Shown here in pieces: positions 49,555 through 58,850 of a stretch of DNA of 64,000 nucleotides. Every line of letters starts with the position of its first letter. Position 1 is the stretch's first letter. Source of the DNA: an uncultured Gilliamella sp. (GTDB taxonomy: Bacteria; Pseudomonadota; Gammaproteobacteria; Enterobacterales; Orbaceae); NCBI GenBank assembly GCA_946482005.1, contig CAMLPV010000008.1:55806-119805 (forward strand), read 5' to 3'. Under the pieces are notes generated by a model. The model worked only from the letters and a program-made list of their open reading frames with translations, had not been told where the DNA came from and did not search any database. The translations under genes were made by a program, and so were the position numbers.

Positions 49555-50142
49555 ATGAAAACAAGAATGAATAATACTAATAAAACACGCTGTGATTGGG
49601 TTTTAAATGACCAAATTTATATTGATTATCATGATAATGAATGGGGAATAGCCCAATATGATAGCTTAAAATTATTTGAAAAAATCTGTCTTGAAGGACA
49701 ACAGGCAGGATTATCATGGATTACTATTTTAAGAAAGCGCGATGAGTATCGTCGTTGTTTTTTTAATTTCGACCCTTATAAAATCATCCAACTTATGCCT
49801 GAGGATATTGAACATTTGCTTGAAAACAAAGGATTGATTCGCAACCGATTAAAACTCAACAGTATTGTCAAAAACGCTCATGCCTATTTAAATATGCAAA
49901 AAAATGGTGAAGATTTTTCACAATTTATCTGGTCTTTTGTTGATAATAAACCGATAATCAACCACTTTAAAGATAAGAGTGAAGTCCCTGTTAATACTGA
50001 CATCTCTGATCGAATGTCAAAAGCATTAAAAAAACGAGGATTTTCCTTTGTCGGCTCTACCATATGCTATGCTTTCATGCAATCAATGGGACTTGTCGAC
50101 GATCATTTTGAAAATTGTTTTAGAAAGAGAACTAAGGGGTAA
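49555..50142 (+). CDS. tag: DNA-3-methyladenine glycosylase I
   Basis: Base-excision enzyme that removes 3-methyladenine from alkylated DNA. Zn-binding residues typical of Tag are all present: Cys in 'RCDWVLNDQIY', His in 'DYHDNEWGIAQYDSLKLFEK' and His/Cys in 'VDDHFENCF'. 'LEGQQAGLSWITILRKRDEY' is the substrate-pocket motif with its Trp and Tyr. 195 residues, slightly longer than E. coli Tag (187). A second ATG four codons in is an alternative start. The DUF218 gene overlaps its stop or follows closely. Confidence 0.95.
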   Translation: MKTRMNNTNKTRCDWVLNDQIYIDYHDNEWGIAQYDSLKLFEKICLEGQQAGLSWITILRKRDEYRRCFFNFDPYKIIQLMPEDIEHLLENKGLIRNRLKLNSIVKNAHAYLNMQKNGEDFSQFIWSFVDNKPIINHFKDKSEVPVNTDISDRMSKALKKRGFSFVGSTICYAFMQSMGLVDDHFENCFRKRTKG

Positions 50143-50147
50143 TGTTA

Positions 50148-50741
50148 ATGAAATTAATAAAATATGGTTTTTTATTAATATTAATCTATTTTATTGTCTG
50201 TAACATTGTTATCTATATTTATGCTGCGAAAAAACCAAGTCAGCATGCCCAAACCATGGTTATATTAGGCGCCCAAGTTACTGGTACTCCCGCTATACCA
50301 TCGTCAAGTTTAACAAACAGATTAGATATCGCTGTTCAATATCTTAACCAAAATCCTGAAACTAAAGTGGTTGTATGTGGTGGACAAGGTGAAGACGAAT
50401 CAGCAACAGAAGCCAGTGTAATGGCAAAATATCTTATTGATAAAGGGATAGAGGCAAACCGAGTTTATCAAGAAGATAAATCAAGGCGCACTGCTGAGCA
50501 ATTTATTTTTGCCAATCAGGTGTTACCTCTAGGCAGCACGGTGGTAGTTACCAATGATTTTCATATTTTACGCTCAATAATGCTTGCCAAACGTTCAGGT
50601 GTGCATGATGTATCGGGTTTATCGGCACCATTAGCGTTTAATAATGGTGATAAGTATGTTGCATTAATTCGCGAGCCACTTGCATTAGCAAATTCTTGGC
50701 TCTTTGATCACCCTAGTGATAATACAAAAACCACAAATTAA
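50148..50741 (+). CDS. YdcF/SanA-like DUF218 protein
   Basis: A 197-residue protein with one N-terminal membrane segment ('YGFLLILIYFIVCNIVIYIY') and a DUF218 domain: 'TMVILGAQVTGTPAIPSSSL', 'RLDIAVQYLNQNPETKVVVC', 'TEASVMAKYLIDKGI' and 'VVVTNDFHILRSIMLAKR' with conserved acidic and His residues. The function of DUF218 proteins is mostly unknown; SanA and ElyC-type members affect envelope integrity. I start at ATG 50148 because AAGGGG lies 8 nt upstream; ATG 50142 is too close to it. Confidence 0.8.
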   Translation: MKLIKYGFLLILIYFIVCNIVIYIYAAKKPSQHAQTMVILGAQVTGTPAIPSSSLTNRLDIAVQYLNQNPETKVVVCGGQGEDESATEASVMAKYLIDKGIEANRVYQEDKSRRTAEQFIFANQVLPLGSTVVVTNDFHILRSIMLAKRSGVHDVSGLSAPLAFNNGDKYVALIREPLALANSWLFDHPSDNTKTTN

Positions 50742-50866
50742 CTACGAAACGATGGATAAAATACGCTAAAATTAACGAATAACGGCAAAAGCGTTAGTCA
50801 CTACTGTTTTTGCTGAGCGTCCATGATATTATTAATCATCAAAATTTAAATTAGCTATAAACAAAT

Positions 50867-52228
50867 ATGAAATCAGATACAATTGTTGCGCAAGCAACAC
50901 CACCAGGTCGAGGTGGTGTAGGTATTTTGCGTATATCAGGCCCTAAAGCGCAAGAGGTCGCGCAGGCAGTATTAGGTAAATTACCTAGACCAAGGTATGC
51001 CGAATATCTTCCATTTTTAGCTAACGATGGCTCAACACTTGATGAAGGTATTGCTCTATTTTTTCCTAATCCGCACTCATTTACTGGTGAAGATGTGCTT
51101 GAATTACAAGGACACGGCGGTCCAGTTATTTTAGATTTACTTTTAAAACGCGTACTTGAAATCGCTAACGTACGCATTGCCAAACCGGGTGAGTTTTCGG
51201 AAAGGGCATTTTTAAATGATAAACTTGATTTAGCCCAAGCCGAAGCGATTGCTGACTTGATTGATGCCAGTTCAGAACAGGCGGCTAAATCTGCTATCTC
51301 GTCTTTACAAGGTGTATTTTCTAAAAAGGTTAATGCACTGGTTGAATCCTTGATTCATTTGCGTATTTTTACGGAAGCGGCTATCGATTTTCCAGAAGAG
51401 GAGATTGACTTTCTTTCTGACGGTAAAATAGAAGCAGAACTGAATCAAGTTATTGAACGATTAAACGAAGTTCGCCAAGAAGCTAAACAAGGCACTCTAT
51501 TGCGCGAAGGGATGAAAGTGGTTATTGCTGGTCGACCAAATGCCGGGAAATCCAGTTTACTTAATGCATTAGCTGGGCGTGATGCTGCTATTGTTACCAA
51601 TATTGCAGGTACTACTCGTGATGTACTGCGTGAACATATTCACATTGATGGTATGCCTTTGCACATCATTGATACCGCTGGACTACGTGAAGCAAGTGAC
51701 GAAGTAGAGCGGATAGGTATTGAGCGTGCATGGCAAGAAATCGAACAAGCCGATCGCGTTTTATTTATGGTCGATAGCACAACAACAAATGAAACCAATC
51801 CTGAAAAACTTTGGCCAGAATTTATTGAACGATTACCAAAAAATATACCTGTTACAGTGATTCGCAACAAAGCAGACTTAACCGGTGAGGCACTAGGTTA
51901 TAGCGAAGAAGAGGGATATGCGCTCATTCAATTATCTGCTCGAACGGGTGAGGGTGTGACATTATTGCGTGAGCATCTAAAACAAGCTATGGGATTTTCG
52001 AGCAGTACAGAAGGTGGCTTTTTGGCTCGACGTCGTCATCTGCAAGCACTTGAAAAAGCCTCTGAGCATTTAAATAATGGTCAATACCAACTTATAACAT
52101 TCCATGCAGGTGAACTCTTAGCCGAAGAGTTAAGATTAGCTCAAGAAGCCTTAAGTGAAATCACTGGGCAATTTACTTCTGATGATTTATTAGGAAGAAT
52201 ATTCAGTTCATTTTGTATTGGCAAATAA
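50867..52228 (+). CDS. mnmE: tRNA uridine-5-carboxymethylaminomethyl modification GTPase MnmE
   Basis: With MnmG installs the cmnm5 group on wobble U34 of several tRNAs. The 453-residue protein has the N-terminal formyl-THF-binding domain ('[20 protein letters not shown]'), a helical region, a GTPase domain (G1 '[20 protein letters not shown]' near residue 220, G3 '[14 protein letters not shown]', G4 'VIRNKADL') and the catalytic C-terminal 'FSSFCIGK'. Length equals E. coli MnmE (454). A tandem duplication of its last 45 codons and terminator follows. Confidence 0.97.
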   Translation: MKSDTIVAQATPPGRGGVGILRISGPKAQEVAQAVLGKLPRPRYAEYLPFLANDGSTLDEGIALFFPNPHSFTGEDVLELQGHGGPVILDLLLKRVLEIANVRIAKPGEFSERAFLNDKLDLAQAEAIADLIDASSEQAAKSAISSLQGVFSKKVNALVESLIHLRIFTEAAIDFPEEEIDFLSDGKIEAELNQVIERLNEVRQEAKQGTLLREGMKVVIAGRPNAGKSSLLNALAGRDAAIVTNIAGTTRDVLREHIHIDGMPLHIIDTAGLREASDEVERIGIERAWQEIEQADRVLFMVDSTTTNETNPEKLWPEFIERLPKNIPVTVIRNKADLTGEALGYSEEEGYALIQLSARTGEGVTLLREHLKQAMGFSSSTEGGFLARRRHLQALEKASEHLNNGQYQLITFHAGELLAEELRLAQEALSEITGQFTSDDLLGRIFSSFCIGK

Positions 52229-52280
52229 ATTAAATGTGCCAAAAAATTCATACTGTTAATGAATATTTCTCATAATTAAC

Positions 52281-52307
52281 CCCATATTGCTTTTTAAGCT
52301 TTATGGG
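52281..52307 (+). terminator. Terminator of mnmE (repeated at 52538-52564)
   Basis: CCCATA-tt-GCTT-ttt-AAGC-tt-TATGGG followed by TTTAATT, a nested hairpin. The duplicated copy lies 257 nt further on. Confidence 0.65.
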
Positions 52308-52350
52308 TTTAATTCATCTATCTTTAAAAAATTAGGGATAGAAGCTAATC

Positions 52351-52485
52351 ATAACATTCCATGCAGGAGAACTCTTAACCGAAGAGTTAAGATTAGCTCA
52401 AGAAGCCTTAAGTGAAATCACTGGGCAGTTTACTTCTGATGATTTATTAGGAAGAATATTCAGTTCATTTTGTATTGGCAAATAA
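52351..52485 (+). pseudogene. Duplicated C-terminal fragment of mnmE
   Basis: In the frame of mnmE copy 2 codes for the last 43 residues, from '[12 protein letters not shown]' to 'FSSFCIGK' and a TAA at 52483-52485. It has no start codon or ribosome site in frame, so it is a fragment that is almost surely not translated on its own. Confidence 0.9.
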
Positions 52486-52654
52486 ATTAAATGTGCCAAA
52501 AAATTCATACTGTTAATGAATATTTCTCATAATTAACCCCATATTGCTTTTTAAGCTTTATGGGTTTAATTCATCTATCTTTAAAAAAATAGGGATAGAA
52601 GTTAAAAGTTCCACCCCAATGATAAGTTTTAATATTATAAAAAGTTAACCAGAT

Positions 52655-54079
52655 TTATTTATTCTTACCGGCATTGCTTGGAACTAAAATTAAAATTGAA
52701 GTAAAGCATAACAGACAAAATCCAACACTAATCCAGAGTCCTAGTGCTGCAGCTATTGCTATGCTTTGACCACTGGCAATAATTGCTGAATAGGTGGATG
52801 CTGAAATGGCTACACCAAATGCACCGCCTAATGAGCTTGCCATTTTATAAATTCCTGATGCAATACCGACCTTATCTTCAGGAGCGCTTGATATTGCGGT
52901 ATCGATTGATGGCGTTGCATAAAAACCTAAGCCAAGACCAAATAAAATATAGCCCCCCAACACCGAAATAATATAAAGCGTATCGGGTAAGAAAGTCAGC
53001 GTCATCAACGCAATTCCTGAACCAGTAATTAATGGTCCGAGTAACATTGGTTTTTTTGCGCCTACTTTTTGTAAGATTTTTTCTCCAACTCGAATCATAC
53101 ATAGCACTGACACTAAATAACCAATGGTCAATAATCCATTTTCGAAAGGTGTAAAGCCTCGTCCTTGTTGGGTATAAGTACTGGCAACAATTAATGTACC
53201 GGCAACAGAATTGAGCAGAAAGTTAGATAAGGTAGCACCACGGTAAGGAACATTTTTAAATAATGAAAAATCGATAAAAGCGCCACTCGCTTTACGTGTT
53301 TCAATAACAAAAAATAAAATAAGAAAAACAAAACATACCGTAGCCAAGGATAATGTCACGACACTTGTCCAACCAAATGTTGATCCTTTAGTTATCACAA
53401 GATTTAATGAAACCAAAGTAATAACAAAAACAAATAGTCCTACATAGTCAAATTTTGGCAAACTTGAAGGATCTTCAATTTTGGTTTCTGGTGTACCTTT
53501 CAATAACAGCATACCGAGCACAGCACAGATGATTGAAATAATAAAAATCCACTGCCAACCCAAATAAGTTGCTATGGCACCGCCAGCAAGCACACAAGTA
53601 CCTGAACCGCCCCAAGAGCCAATCGACCAAAAACTTAATGCGCGTTGGCGCTCTTTACCTTGAAAATAGGTTTTCACTAATGCCAAAGTCGAGGGCATAA
53701 TACAGGCAGCAGACAAACCTTGAATAATGCGTCCAATGATGAATAACACTTCACCTTGAGCGAAGATCAAACAAAGGCAACCAATAATACTTAAAATAAA
53801 ACCTAAATAGGTAAAACGAACCCGTCCAAAACGATCAGCAAGTCCGCCAGCAACCACAATAAAACAACCAGAAAAGAGGGCGGTCAAACTCACCGCCAAA
53901 TTAAAAGACGCAGGTGTAATACCGACAGAATGCTGAACTGCTGGCCCAACATTGACAATTGATTGAGCAAAAAGCCAAAAAGTAATGACCCCTAATACAA
54001 TACCTAATATTAACCGGTTATCATTTTTAAATGGCACAGCTTCAGAATTTGTTGAATTTGACATATTTAAATTAGCCAT
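52655..54079 (-). CDS. DHA2-type MFS transporter
   Basis: A 474-residue multi-helix carrier with DHA2/EmrB-like drug-exporter motifs: 'VSLTALFSGCFIVVAGGLAD', 'RFGRVRFTYLGFILSIIGCL', 'FIIGRIIQGLSAACIMPSTL' and 'KERQRALSFWSIGSWGGSG'. Length suggests 14 helices rather than 12. It begins 15 nt after the M20 peptidase gene on the same strand, an arrangement that suggests export or import of an acylated amino acid or peptide, not a drug. The substrate is not determinable here. Confidence 0.82.
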   Translation of the reverse strand: MANLNMSNSTNSEAVPFKNDNRLILGIVLGVITFWLFAQSIVNVGPAVQHSVGITPASFNLAVSLTALFSGCFIVVAGGLADRFGRVRFTYLGFILSIIGCLCLIFAQGEVLFIIGRIIQGLSAACIMPSTLALVKTYFQGKERQRALSFWSIGSWGGSGTCVLAGGAIATYLGWQWIFIISIICAVLGMLLLKGTPETKIEDPSSLPKFDYVGLFVFVITLVSLNLVITKGSTFGWTSVVTLSLATVCFVFLILFFVIETRKASGAFIDFSLFKNVPYRGATLSNFLLNSVAGTLIVASTYTQQGRGFTPFENGLLTIGYLVSVLCMIRVGEKILQKVGAKKPMLLGPLITGSGIALMTLTFLPDTLYIISVLGGYILFGLGLGFYATPSIDTAISSAPEDKVGIASGIYKMASSLGGAFGVAISASTYSAIIASGQSIAIAAALGLWISVGFCLLCFTSILILVPSNAGKNK

Positions 54080-54094
54080 AGATGTACGCTATCC

Positions 54095-55267
54095 TTATTT
54101 ACTTAAATATGTTTCAGTTAATGCAACCCAATATGACGCAGCAGGAACAATACATTTATCATTAAAATCATAACCAGGATTATGTACACTACAAAAACCA
54201 GGTTCATCACCATTGCCAATAATCATGTAACAACCGTTTGGATTACTTTCTAACATAAATGCAAAATCTTCACTGCCCATAAAAGGATGGCAATTATCAT
54301 GAACGCGATCTTCTCCGAATAATTTTTGGGCAACGTCAAATACAAATTTTGTTGCATCCGCACCATTATGTAAAACAGGACTACCATTGACATGCTCGAT
54401 TTTAACGCAGGCACCAAAACTTTCCGCCTGAGAAGTGGCAATTTCAGTAATACGTTTAAGTAATAACGTTCGGGTATCATTATCTAATGCTCTAACGGTT
54501 AGTTTCATAAGTGCATCGCTATTAACAACATTCGGCGCTTCACCAGATTGAATACAACCAATGGTGATAACAGCTTGCTCAAACGGAGAAACATTTCGAG
54601 AAACAATACTTTGCAGTGCAGTGCCGATATAACATGCGACAAGGGTCGCATCAATTCCTCGTTCCGGCATGGCGCCGTGAGCACCTTTGCCTTTAATATT
54701 GATATGAATGGTATCGGATGAAGCCATAAGTGCACCGGCTCTAAAATAAAAATGGCCTTCTTTGAATCCGGGCATATTATGGATACCGAAAATAACATCA
54801 CAAGGAAATTTTTTAAATAATCCATCATCCACCATCACCTTTCCACCATATAATAACTCTTCTGCAGGTTGAAAAATGACATGTAACGTGCCATCAAAAT
54901 TGCGGGTTTGGGCAAGATATTTAGCTGCACACAGTAAAATAGTGGTATGTCCATCATGACCACAACCATGAAATTTGCCATGGATAAGACTACTCCAAGG
55001 TTTTCCGGAGGCTTCAACTATAGGTAAAGCATCCATATCTGCTCGGATACCAATTTTTTTATTACTGGTACCATTTTTCAAAACACCAACGACGCCTGTT
55101 TTGGCTAACCCTCGATGAACCTCGTATCCCCACTCAGCCAATTTATTTGCAACCAAATCGCTGGTTTTATTTTCTTCAAAACCTACTTCAGGGTGTTGAT
55201 GAATTTGATGTCGAATCTCAATAAATTCTTGTTCTGTTTTCCTAATTGTTTCCATAATATGTTGCAT
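54095..55267 (-). CDS. M20 family aminoacylase/hippurate hydrolase-type amidohydrolase
   Basis: Predicted metal-dependent deacylase of N-acyl amino acids, 390 residues. Motifs: 'IGIRADMDALPIVEASGKPW', 'HGKFHGCGHDGHTTILLCAA', 'VIFQPAEELLYGGKVMVDDG' and 'CHPFMGSEDFAFMLESNPNG', which supply the binuclear metal ligands. Start ATG 55267 has AGGAG 7 nt upstream. It forms a two-gene operon with the downstream DHA2-type carrier. A distant relative of the same family lies with metNI at 23257. Confidence 0.9.
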   Translation of the reverse strand: MQHIMETIRKTEQEFIEIRHQIHQHPEVGFEENKTSDLVANKLAEWGYEVHRGLAKTGVVGVLKNGTSNKKIGIRADMDALPIVEASGKPWSSLIHGKFHGCGHDGHTTILLCAAKYLAQTRNFDGTLHVIFQPAEELLYGGKVMVDDGLFKKFPCDVIFGIHNMPGFKEGHFYFRAGALMASSDTIHINIKGKGAHGAMPERGIDATLVACYIGTALQSIVSRNVSPFEQAVITIGCIQSGEAPNVVNSDALMKLTVRALDNDTRTLLLKRITEIATSQAESFGACVKIEHVNGSPVLHNGADATKFVFDVAQKLFGEDRVHDNCHPFMGSEDFAFMLESNPNGCYMIIGNGDEPGFCSVHNPGYDFNDKCIVPAASYWVALTETYLSK

Positions 55268-55665
55268 TTTTCGGCTCCTAATTAACCTGAATATCGTTTA
55301 TGAAAAAAATAAAAAAAAAGACAACTACACATCTGAGCCAAGATCAAAATGAAAAACAGCAGACAAATTAATCACAACACCTGCTTAGATGAATAAATAT
55401 ACAATACCCTCAATTTTTGCTGATGTCGATGATTTCTATCATGTAATATTTGAAAATTGTTATGTCAAACTTGTATTAAGATATGAACTTACGAAGAATG
55501 AGGAAAGAATACGTTAAACTAACCGCACTATTATCGATTCTAAAAAATAGAAATAGATTTGACTAATAGAGATACTTTTAATTAATCTAAAAGTGTGCTC
55601 TACCTTAATTAAATTATTTTTATGCAAATGAATAGAGATTATTTTTTTAGTTATACTGATTTATT
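55268..55665. other. Intergenic region upstream of the M20 gene
   Basis: About 398 nt, AT-rich, no credible ORF. It holds the M20 promoter and the 3' side of kptA; ACTTTTA-ATTAATC-TAAAAGT (55574-55594) is a 7-bp inverted repeat that could be the kptA terminator although no T tract follows. Confidence 0.35.
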
Positions 55666-56238
55666 TTAAATAACTTCTAAAAATTGGCTTGGCACATTAT
55701 TCGTTAACCAAACCCCATTATCGGCTAAATAAAACTTAAAACCTTGTTGAAACATTGCTAATGCTTTAATTCTTAAAACAATTGGTTTTCCATGACGTTT
55801 ACCAACGGCTATAGCTGTTTTTTCATCAATTGAAATATGAACATAATGGCGTTCCCCTGCAATCAAACCTTGTTGAAAAATTGAATCAAGAAAATGGGTT
55901 GCTGTACCATGATACAAATATTCAGGCGGAGTTTTCTCATTATACGCTATATTAACTTGCTTAGTTGAATGCCCTTGTGCTGCACGAATTTTTAAATTAT
56001 CTTCGGACAGAGTAAAGCGTTTTTTATCATTGGTTCTCACGACTTCGGTAATTAAATCTTGAGAAATTTGCATACCATGTTTCTTCGCTTGCCGAATTAA
56101 AACATCTACTCCAACCCAACCATTACTATCTAATGTGATACCTATCGCTTCTGGTTTATGCCTTAAGATATAGCTTAAAAATCTACTAATCTTCTCTAAA
56201 TCTTTACTCGTACATTTAATATTTGATTTTTTACTCAT
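55666..56238 (-). CDS. kptA: RNA 2'-phosphotransferase KptA/Tpt1
   Basis: Transfers an internal RNA 2'-phosphate to NAD+, forming ADP-ribose 1'',2''-cyclic phosphate and nicotinamide. The 190-residue protein has the N-terminal winged helix ('KISRFLSYILRHKPEAIGIT', 'LDSNGWVGVDVLIRQAKKHG') and the ART-like catalytic half with 'PPEYLYHGTATHFLDSIFQQ', 'GERHYVHISIDEKTAIAVGK' and 'GVWLTNNVPSQFLEV'. These contain the Arg-His-Arg-Arg catalytic residues of the family. In fungi it removes the 2'-phosphate left by tRNA ligase; the bacterial role is unclear, but a ligase/HD-kinase pair lies in this window. Confidence 0.93.
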   Translation of the reverse strand: MSKKSNIKCTSKDLEKISRFLSYILRHKPEAIGITLDSNGWVGVDVLIRQAKKHGMQISQDLITEVVRTNDKKRFTLSEDNLKIRAAQGHSTKQVNIAYNEKTPPEYLYHGTATHFLDSIFQQGLIAGERHYVHISIDEKTAIAVGKRHGKPIVLRIKALAMFQQGFKFYLADNGVWLTNNVPSQFLEVI

Positions 56239-56955
56239 GCACTTAATATTTGAACTGTTAAATAATAGGTTTGATTTTATCTTTTATTAAAAGTAATACA
56301 AGGTATATTGTTAATATTATTAAAATATACGGCAAATTATCAAACATATATAATCATATCAAATGCAAAAATATTAATTAAATGGTATACAGTTCTAAAT
56401 TATTTTTACAAAAAAATATCGACTAACTAAATTTAAAAGGTATCTGTTGCAACTATCAATAATCTTTTATCGATTTATTCTAACTAGTTTTTTGAGTTAA
56501 TCTATCAAAAGGATGATTAATTTTTATATTTCAAAGTTAATTATATCGTTACCAATTTTATTTCTGTGCTGCTTGCTTTTTTTTATCTGAACTGGATGTA
56601 ATATTCATAGATTTGGTGATAAAATAGACAATAAATAGTTTTTAATTTAGATAACTTCATTAGATGCCCTTTTTTATCTGGCTTTTTTAATAGTTATTTA
56701 GAGCTTATTGCACTATTGAAGTTATATTTACCGATAATTTTTTAAGTTATTTTCTTTCATTTTGATCTGATAAGTAAGTCAAACACAATTACTGTTTTAT
56801 TTTGAAGCAATATAAATAAGTATTAATTAGTAGTTTGATAATTACTAAACCTGCTGCGCAAAGCTTTATATTCACTATTACTAAAAGAGTCGTAAGTTTC
56901 GCTAGATGAGAATTAATTAATAATAAAATTAATAATTTAAAAAGGAGAAAGTAAG
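56239..56955. other. Long AT-rich non-coding stretch before the toxin array
   Basis: About 717 nt with no ORF I can support. Near its end, in one plus frame, a short piece reads '...TKPAAQSFIFTITKRVVSFAR' before a stop, roughly at 56840-56910, which could be the tail of another decayed toxin; it is too short to judge. Confidence 0.35.
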
Positions 56956-57201
56956 ATGAAGTATAGAAAATATTTAGCATTATTGTTTTTATGTATAGCG
57001 ATGCCTTTACTGTTGTTTTTGATTATTTTAATTACAAGTTTAATATCTTCAATTTTGTTTTATTTTAATACAAATCAATTTGTAATTAACACTGAAGATA
57101 TATATATAGCCTGCAAAATAGCACCTTTGGGTATTCCAACCGGAATCTGTCTCTGGTATTTAGAATGCCGTCGTTTAGGAATTAAGATGTTTGGCAAATA
57201 A
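56956..57201 (+). CDS. Small membrane protein, possible immunity protein
   Basis: An unrecognised 81-residue protein with a good ribosome site (GGAG 8-12 nt upstream) and two predicted membrane segments: 'LALLFLCIAMPLLLFLIILI' and 'IACKIAPLGIPTGICLWYL', ending in a basic tail. It is followed by a strong terminator, so it is a single unit. Small two-helix membrane proteins at such loci often guard against membrane-active toxins, but no toxin is visible directly before it apart from the short piece noted above. It lies at the left edge of the toxin array. Confidence 0.6.
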   Translation: MKYRKYLALLFLCIAMPLLLFLIILITSLISSILFYFNTNQFVINTEDIYIACKIAPLGIPTGICLWYLECRRLGIKMFGK

Positions 57202-57206
57202 TTAAG

Positions 57207-57234
57207 ATCCCAGCCTAAAAGCTGGGATTTTTTA
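57207..57234 (+). terminator. Terminator after the small membrane protein
   Basis: ATCCCAGC-CTAAAA-GCTGGGAT followed by TTTTTTAT. Confidence 0.9.
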
Positions 57235-57253
57235 TATTTGGAGCTACTTCATA

Positions 57254-57410
57254 TTACAAAAACACAACAATTAACTTACTTTTAATGGTGACAGATTGTG
57301 GGTCCTGTTGTAAAGCCAAGCTCATTAAATAAGTTACTTTCAATGATAAGCTGCGAAGATGGGGGAAAGTAAAGCGATAGCAAGGGAGGCATATTTTCTG
57401 TTTTTTTACT
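57254..57410 (-). pseudogene. SymE-like toxin relic 1, frameshifted
   Basis: On the minus strand the downstream frame ends 'QSVTIKSKLIVVFL' and the neighbouring frame upstream reads 'SSQLIIESNLFNELGFTTGP'. Joined across a frameshift they match the intact SymE-like protein at 63461 ('PQLTIKGFWLEAFGFYAGQA' then 'KIERNKLIIEL'). This explains the otherwise meaningless 61-residue ORF in the track. It is the first of several SymE relics with the same orientation. Confidence 0.7.
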
Positions 57411-57433
57411 TCCTTTTTTAGCTGCCAAATTTT

Positions 57434-57604
57434 AACCAACCAACTGCTAAGCCTGATGCTTTAAAAAAATAGCGTCTAAAATCAATTTTGCCAATTAGCA
57501 ATAAAAGCACATTCCAGAAAATTGACGGACGAGTTACTACTCTTTAAACTATGATAATTACAGATAAAACTGGCAATTACAGTAACACAAGGAGGAATAT
57601 CTTT
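57434..57604 (+). pseudogene. Possible toxin C-terminal relic upstream of the next small gene
   Basis: In the frame of the following gene: 'NQPTAKPDALKK', stop, 'RLKSILPISNKSTFQKIDGR', 'VTTL', stop. It sits in the place where other modules carry a toxin end. The identification rests only on position and on open stretches broken by two stops, so it is tentative. Confidence 0.35.
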
Positions 57605-57940
57605 ATGATAAACAAGGATGAGTTAATTAAAAAAAAGTTGGATGAATTTGATCAATTAGAAAAGGAAATAATTTATCCGTTTTTCTTATCAGAATTTGGC
57701 GAATTAACTTCTGCATATTATCTTTGTAAAAATTACGATCAGGGCGTTGAAATATATGCTTATCTGGTTAATGGCAAATATGTTATTGAATTTGATGTTT
57801 CAACTATAGATCACTCTATAATAATAAATTCAATAATAACTCCCAATGAATATAAGAAATCAATACAAGGTAGAGGCAGAACACAAAAGGAAAAAAGAGA
57901 ATATTTCGATAAAATTATGAAAGAGAGTAATGCAAACTGA
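57605..57940 (+). CDS. Candidate immunity protein
   Basis: Unrecognised protein of 111 residues. ATG 57605 is preferred over the ORF-track start because AAGGAGG lies about 9 nt upstream. It has an N-terminal coiled-coil-like stretch ('MINKDELIKKKLDEFDQLEK') and a mixed alpha/beta remainder ('GVEIYAYLVNGKYVIEFDVS'), with no signal peptide or membrane helix, so it is cytoplasmic. Small size, own ribosome site and position between toxin relics and SymE relics suggest immunity to a nuclease-type toxin; no family match can be claimed. Confidence 0.6.
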   Translation: MINKDELIKKKLDEFDQLEKEIIYPFFLSEFGELTSAYYLCKNYDQGVEIYAYLVNGKYVIEFDVSTIDHSIIINSIITPNEYKKSIQGRGRTQKEKREYFDKIMKESNAN

Positions 57941-58016
57941 TTTATTTGATGAACTATTTTTCCAGTTCTGCGATTTCAATGGCAGAATTGGAGTAACTAT
58001 CTTCTTGTTATGTGCG

Positions 58017-58166
58017 CTATTTCGTGAATTGGACAATCACCTTAACTTTTTTAGTCGTGACGCTGACAGGCTTACCAGTGGTAAATCTGAGTCCATTGAG
58101 CCAATTGACTTTAATGATAAGTTATGGAGCCTGAACACCTTTATCATAGTTAATGCCTTTATCCAT
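58017..58166 (-). pseudogene. SymE-like toxin relic 2, with internal stop
   Basis: On the minus strand: 'MDKGINYDKGVQAP', stop, 'LIIKVNWLNGLRFTTGKPVS', 'VTTKKVKVIVQFTK', stop. It parallels SymE 'RPQLTIKGFWLEAFGFYAGQ' onward, with the stop (TAA) where Gln is expected. The 96-residue plus-strand ORF at 57930-58220 is mostly the antisense of this relic and is not a gene. Confidence 0.65.
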
Positions 58167-58296
58167 TTTTACCAAAATATAACCACTTTACTTAAACACA
58201 ATAGTAATAAAACGGTATAGACACCTGAATTATTTTTACAGAAAAACTATACTAAACCAAAATAATCAAATAATTATCATTTTTTCAGGCATATGA

Positions 58297-58449
58297 TATT
58301 ATGTCGGCAATAACACTGACTTAAAAAGTACAGTAATTGCCCTCGAAACCGAAAAACTTATTATGAAAAAAATATATTTATTAAGAACAGCATTAAGCGA
58401 TACTTGCTTTTTTATTCAAGACTATCCTAAAGAAGAAATAAGGGAATAA
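58297..58449 (+). pseudogene. Toxin C-terminal fragment
   Basis: An open frame of 50 codons without a start codon: 'YYVGNNTDLKSTVIALETEK' then 'KKIYLLRTALSDTCFFIQDY' to 'PKEEIRE' and TAA at 58447-58449. It ends 3 nt before the next gene, as toxin tips end before their immunity genes. No family identified. Confidence 0.5.
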
Positions 58450-58452
58450 AAC

Positions 58453-58827
58453 ATGAATAAAATAAAATGGATTGTTCAAGTAATAGCTCAGCCTTATGAA
58501 ATTCAGAAAAGTTTGTTTCCTGATTTTGCTAATGTAGCTGATGAACTAGCCGTTGAATGGGAGGGAGCTTTAGATGAGCTAAATATTACCTCTATAACAG
58601 ATGAACAACGAAGTGTAATTAAAAAACTAGATGATTATATGCTGTCTATTAGTGGACCTGCTAATATTCAATACTGGAATAATACTGCACTTTGCAAAAG
58701 TGTAGAATGGCAGAAAATGCGAGAAATGGCTATTGATATTTTATCTATAATGCATTGGGAAAAAATTGTTCCAGCTAAGCCTAAGGCAATCTATATTAAT
58801 CAGGATAATGTAAGCATCATGTCTTAA
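58453..58827 (+). CDS. Candidate immunity protein
   Basis: Unrecognised 124-residue soluble protein, 'MNKIKWIVQVIAQPYEIQKS' at the start, largely helical with 'LDELNITSITDEQRSVIKKL' in the middle. AGGGA lies 8 nt upstream, inside the end of the toxin fragment, so translation is likely coupled to it. A SymE relic on the opposite strand follows 24 nt after its stop. Position and size argue for immunity; nothing else identifies it. Confidence 0.6.
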   Translation: MNKIKWIVQVIAQPYEIQKSLFPDFANVADELAVEWEGALDELNITSITDEQRSVIKKLDDYMLSISGPANIQYWNNTALCKSVEWQKMREMAIDILSIMHWEKIVPAKPKAIYINQDNVSIMS

Positions 58828-58850
58828 ATATTTATTTTATTTACTATTCT

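Larger units (their letters stand above)
52094..52607 (+). repeat. Tandem 257-bp direct duplication of the mnmE 3' end
   Basis: Copy 1 is 52094-52350 and copy 2 is 52351 to about 52605, the same unit shifted by exactly 257 nt. It includes the last 45 codons of mnmE, the stop and the terminator. Only a few substitutions separate the copies (for example GGTGAA/GGAGAA, GCCGAA/ACCGAA, GGGCAA/GGGCAG). Confidence 0.95.

Noticed and set aside
56789-56980. 63-residue minus-strand ORF of hydrophobic residues
   Set aside because: AT-rich chance frame overlapping the start and ribosome site of the small membrane protein gene.
57930-58220. 96-residue plus-strand ORF
   Set aside because: Most of it is the antisense of SymE relic 2 on the minus strand; it overlaps the end of the preceding gene and has no ribosome site.
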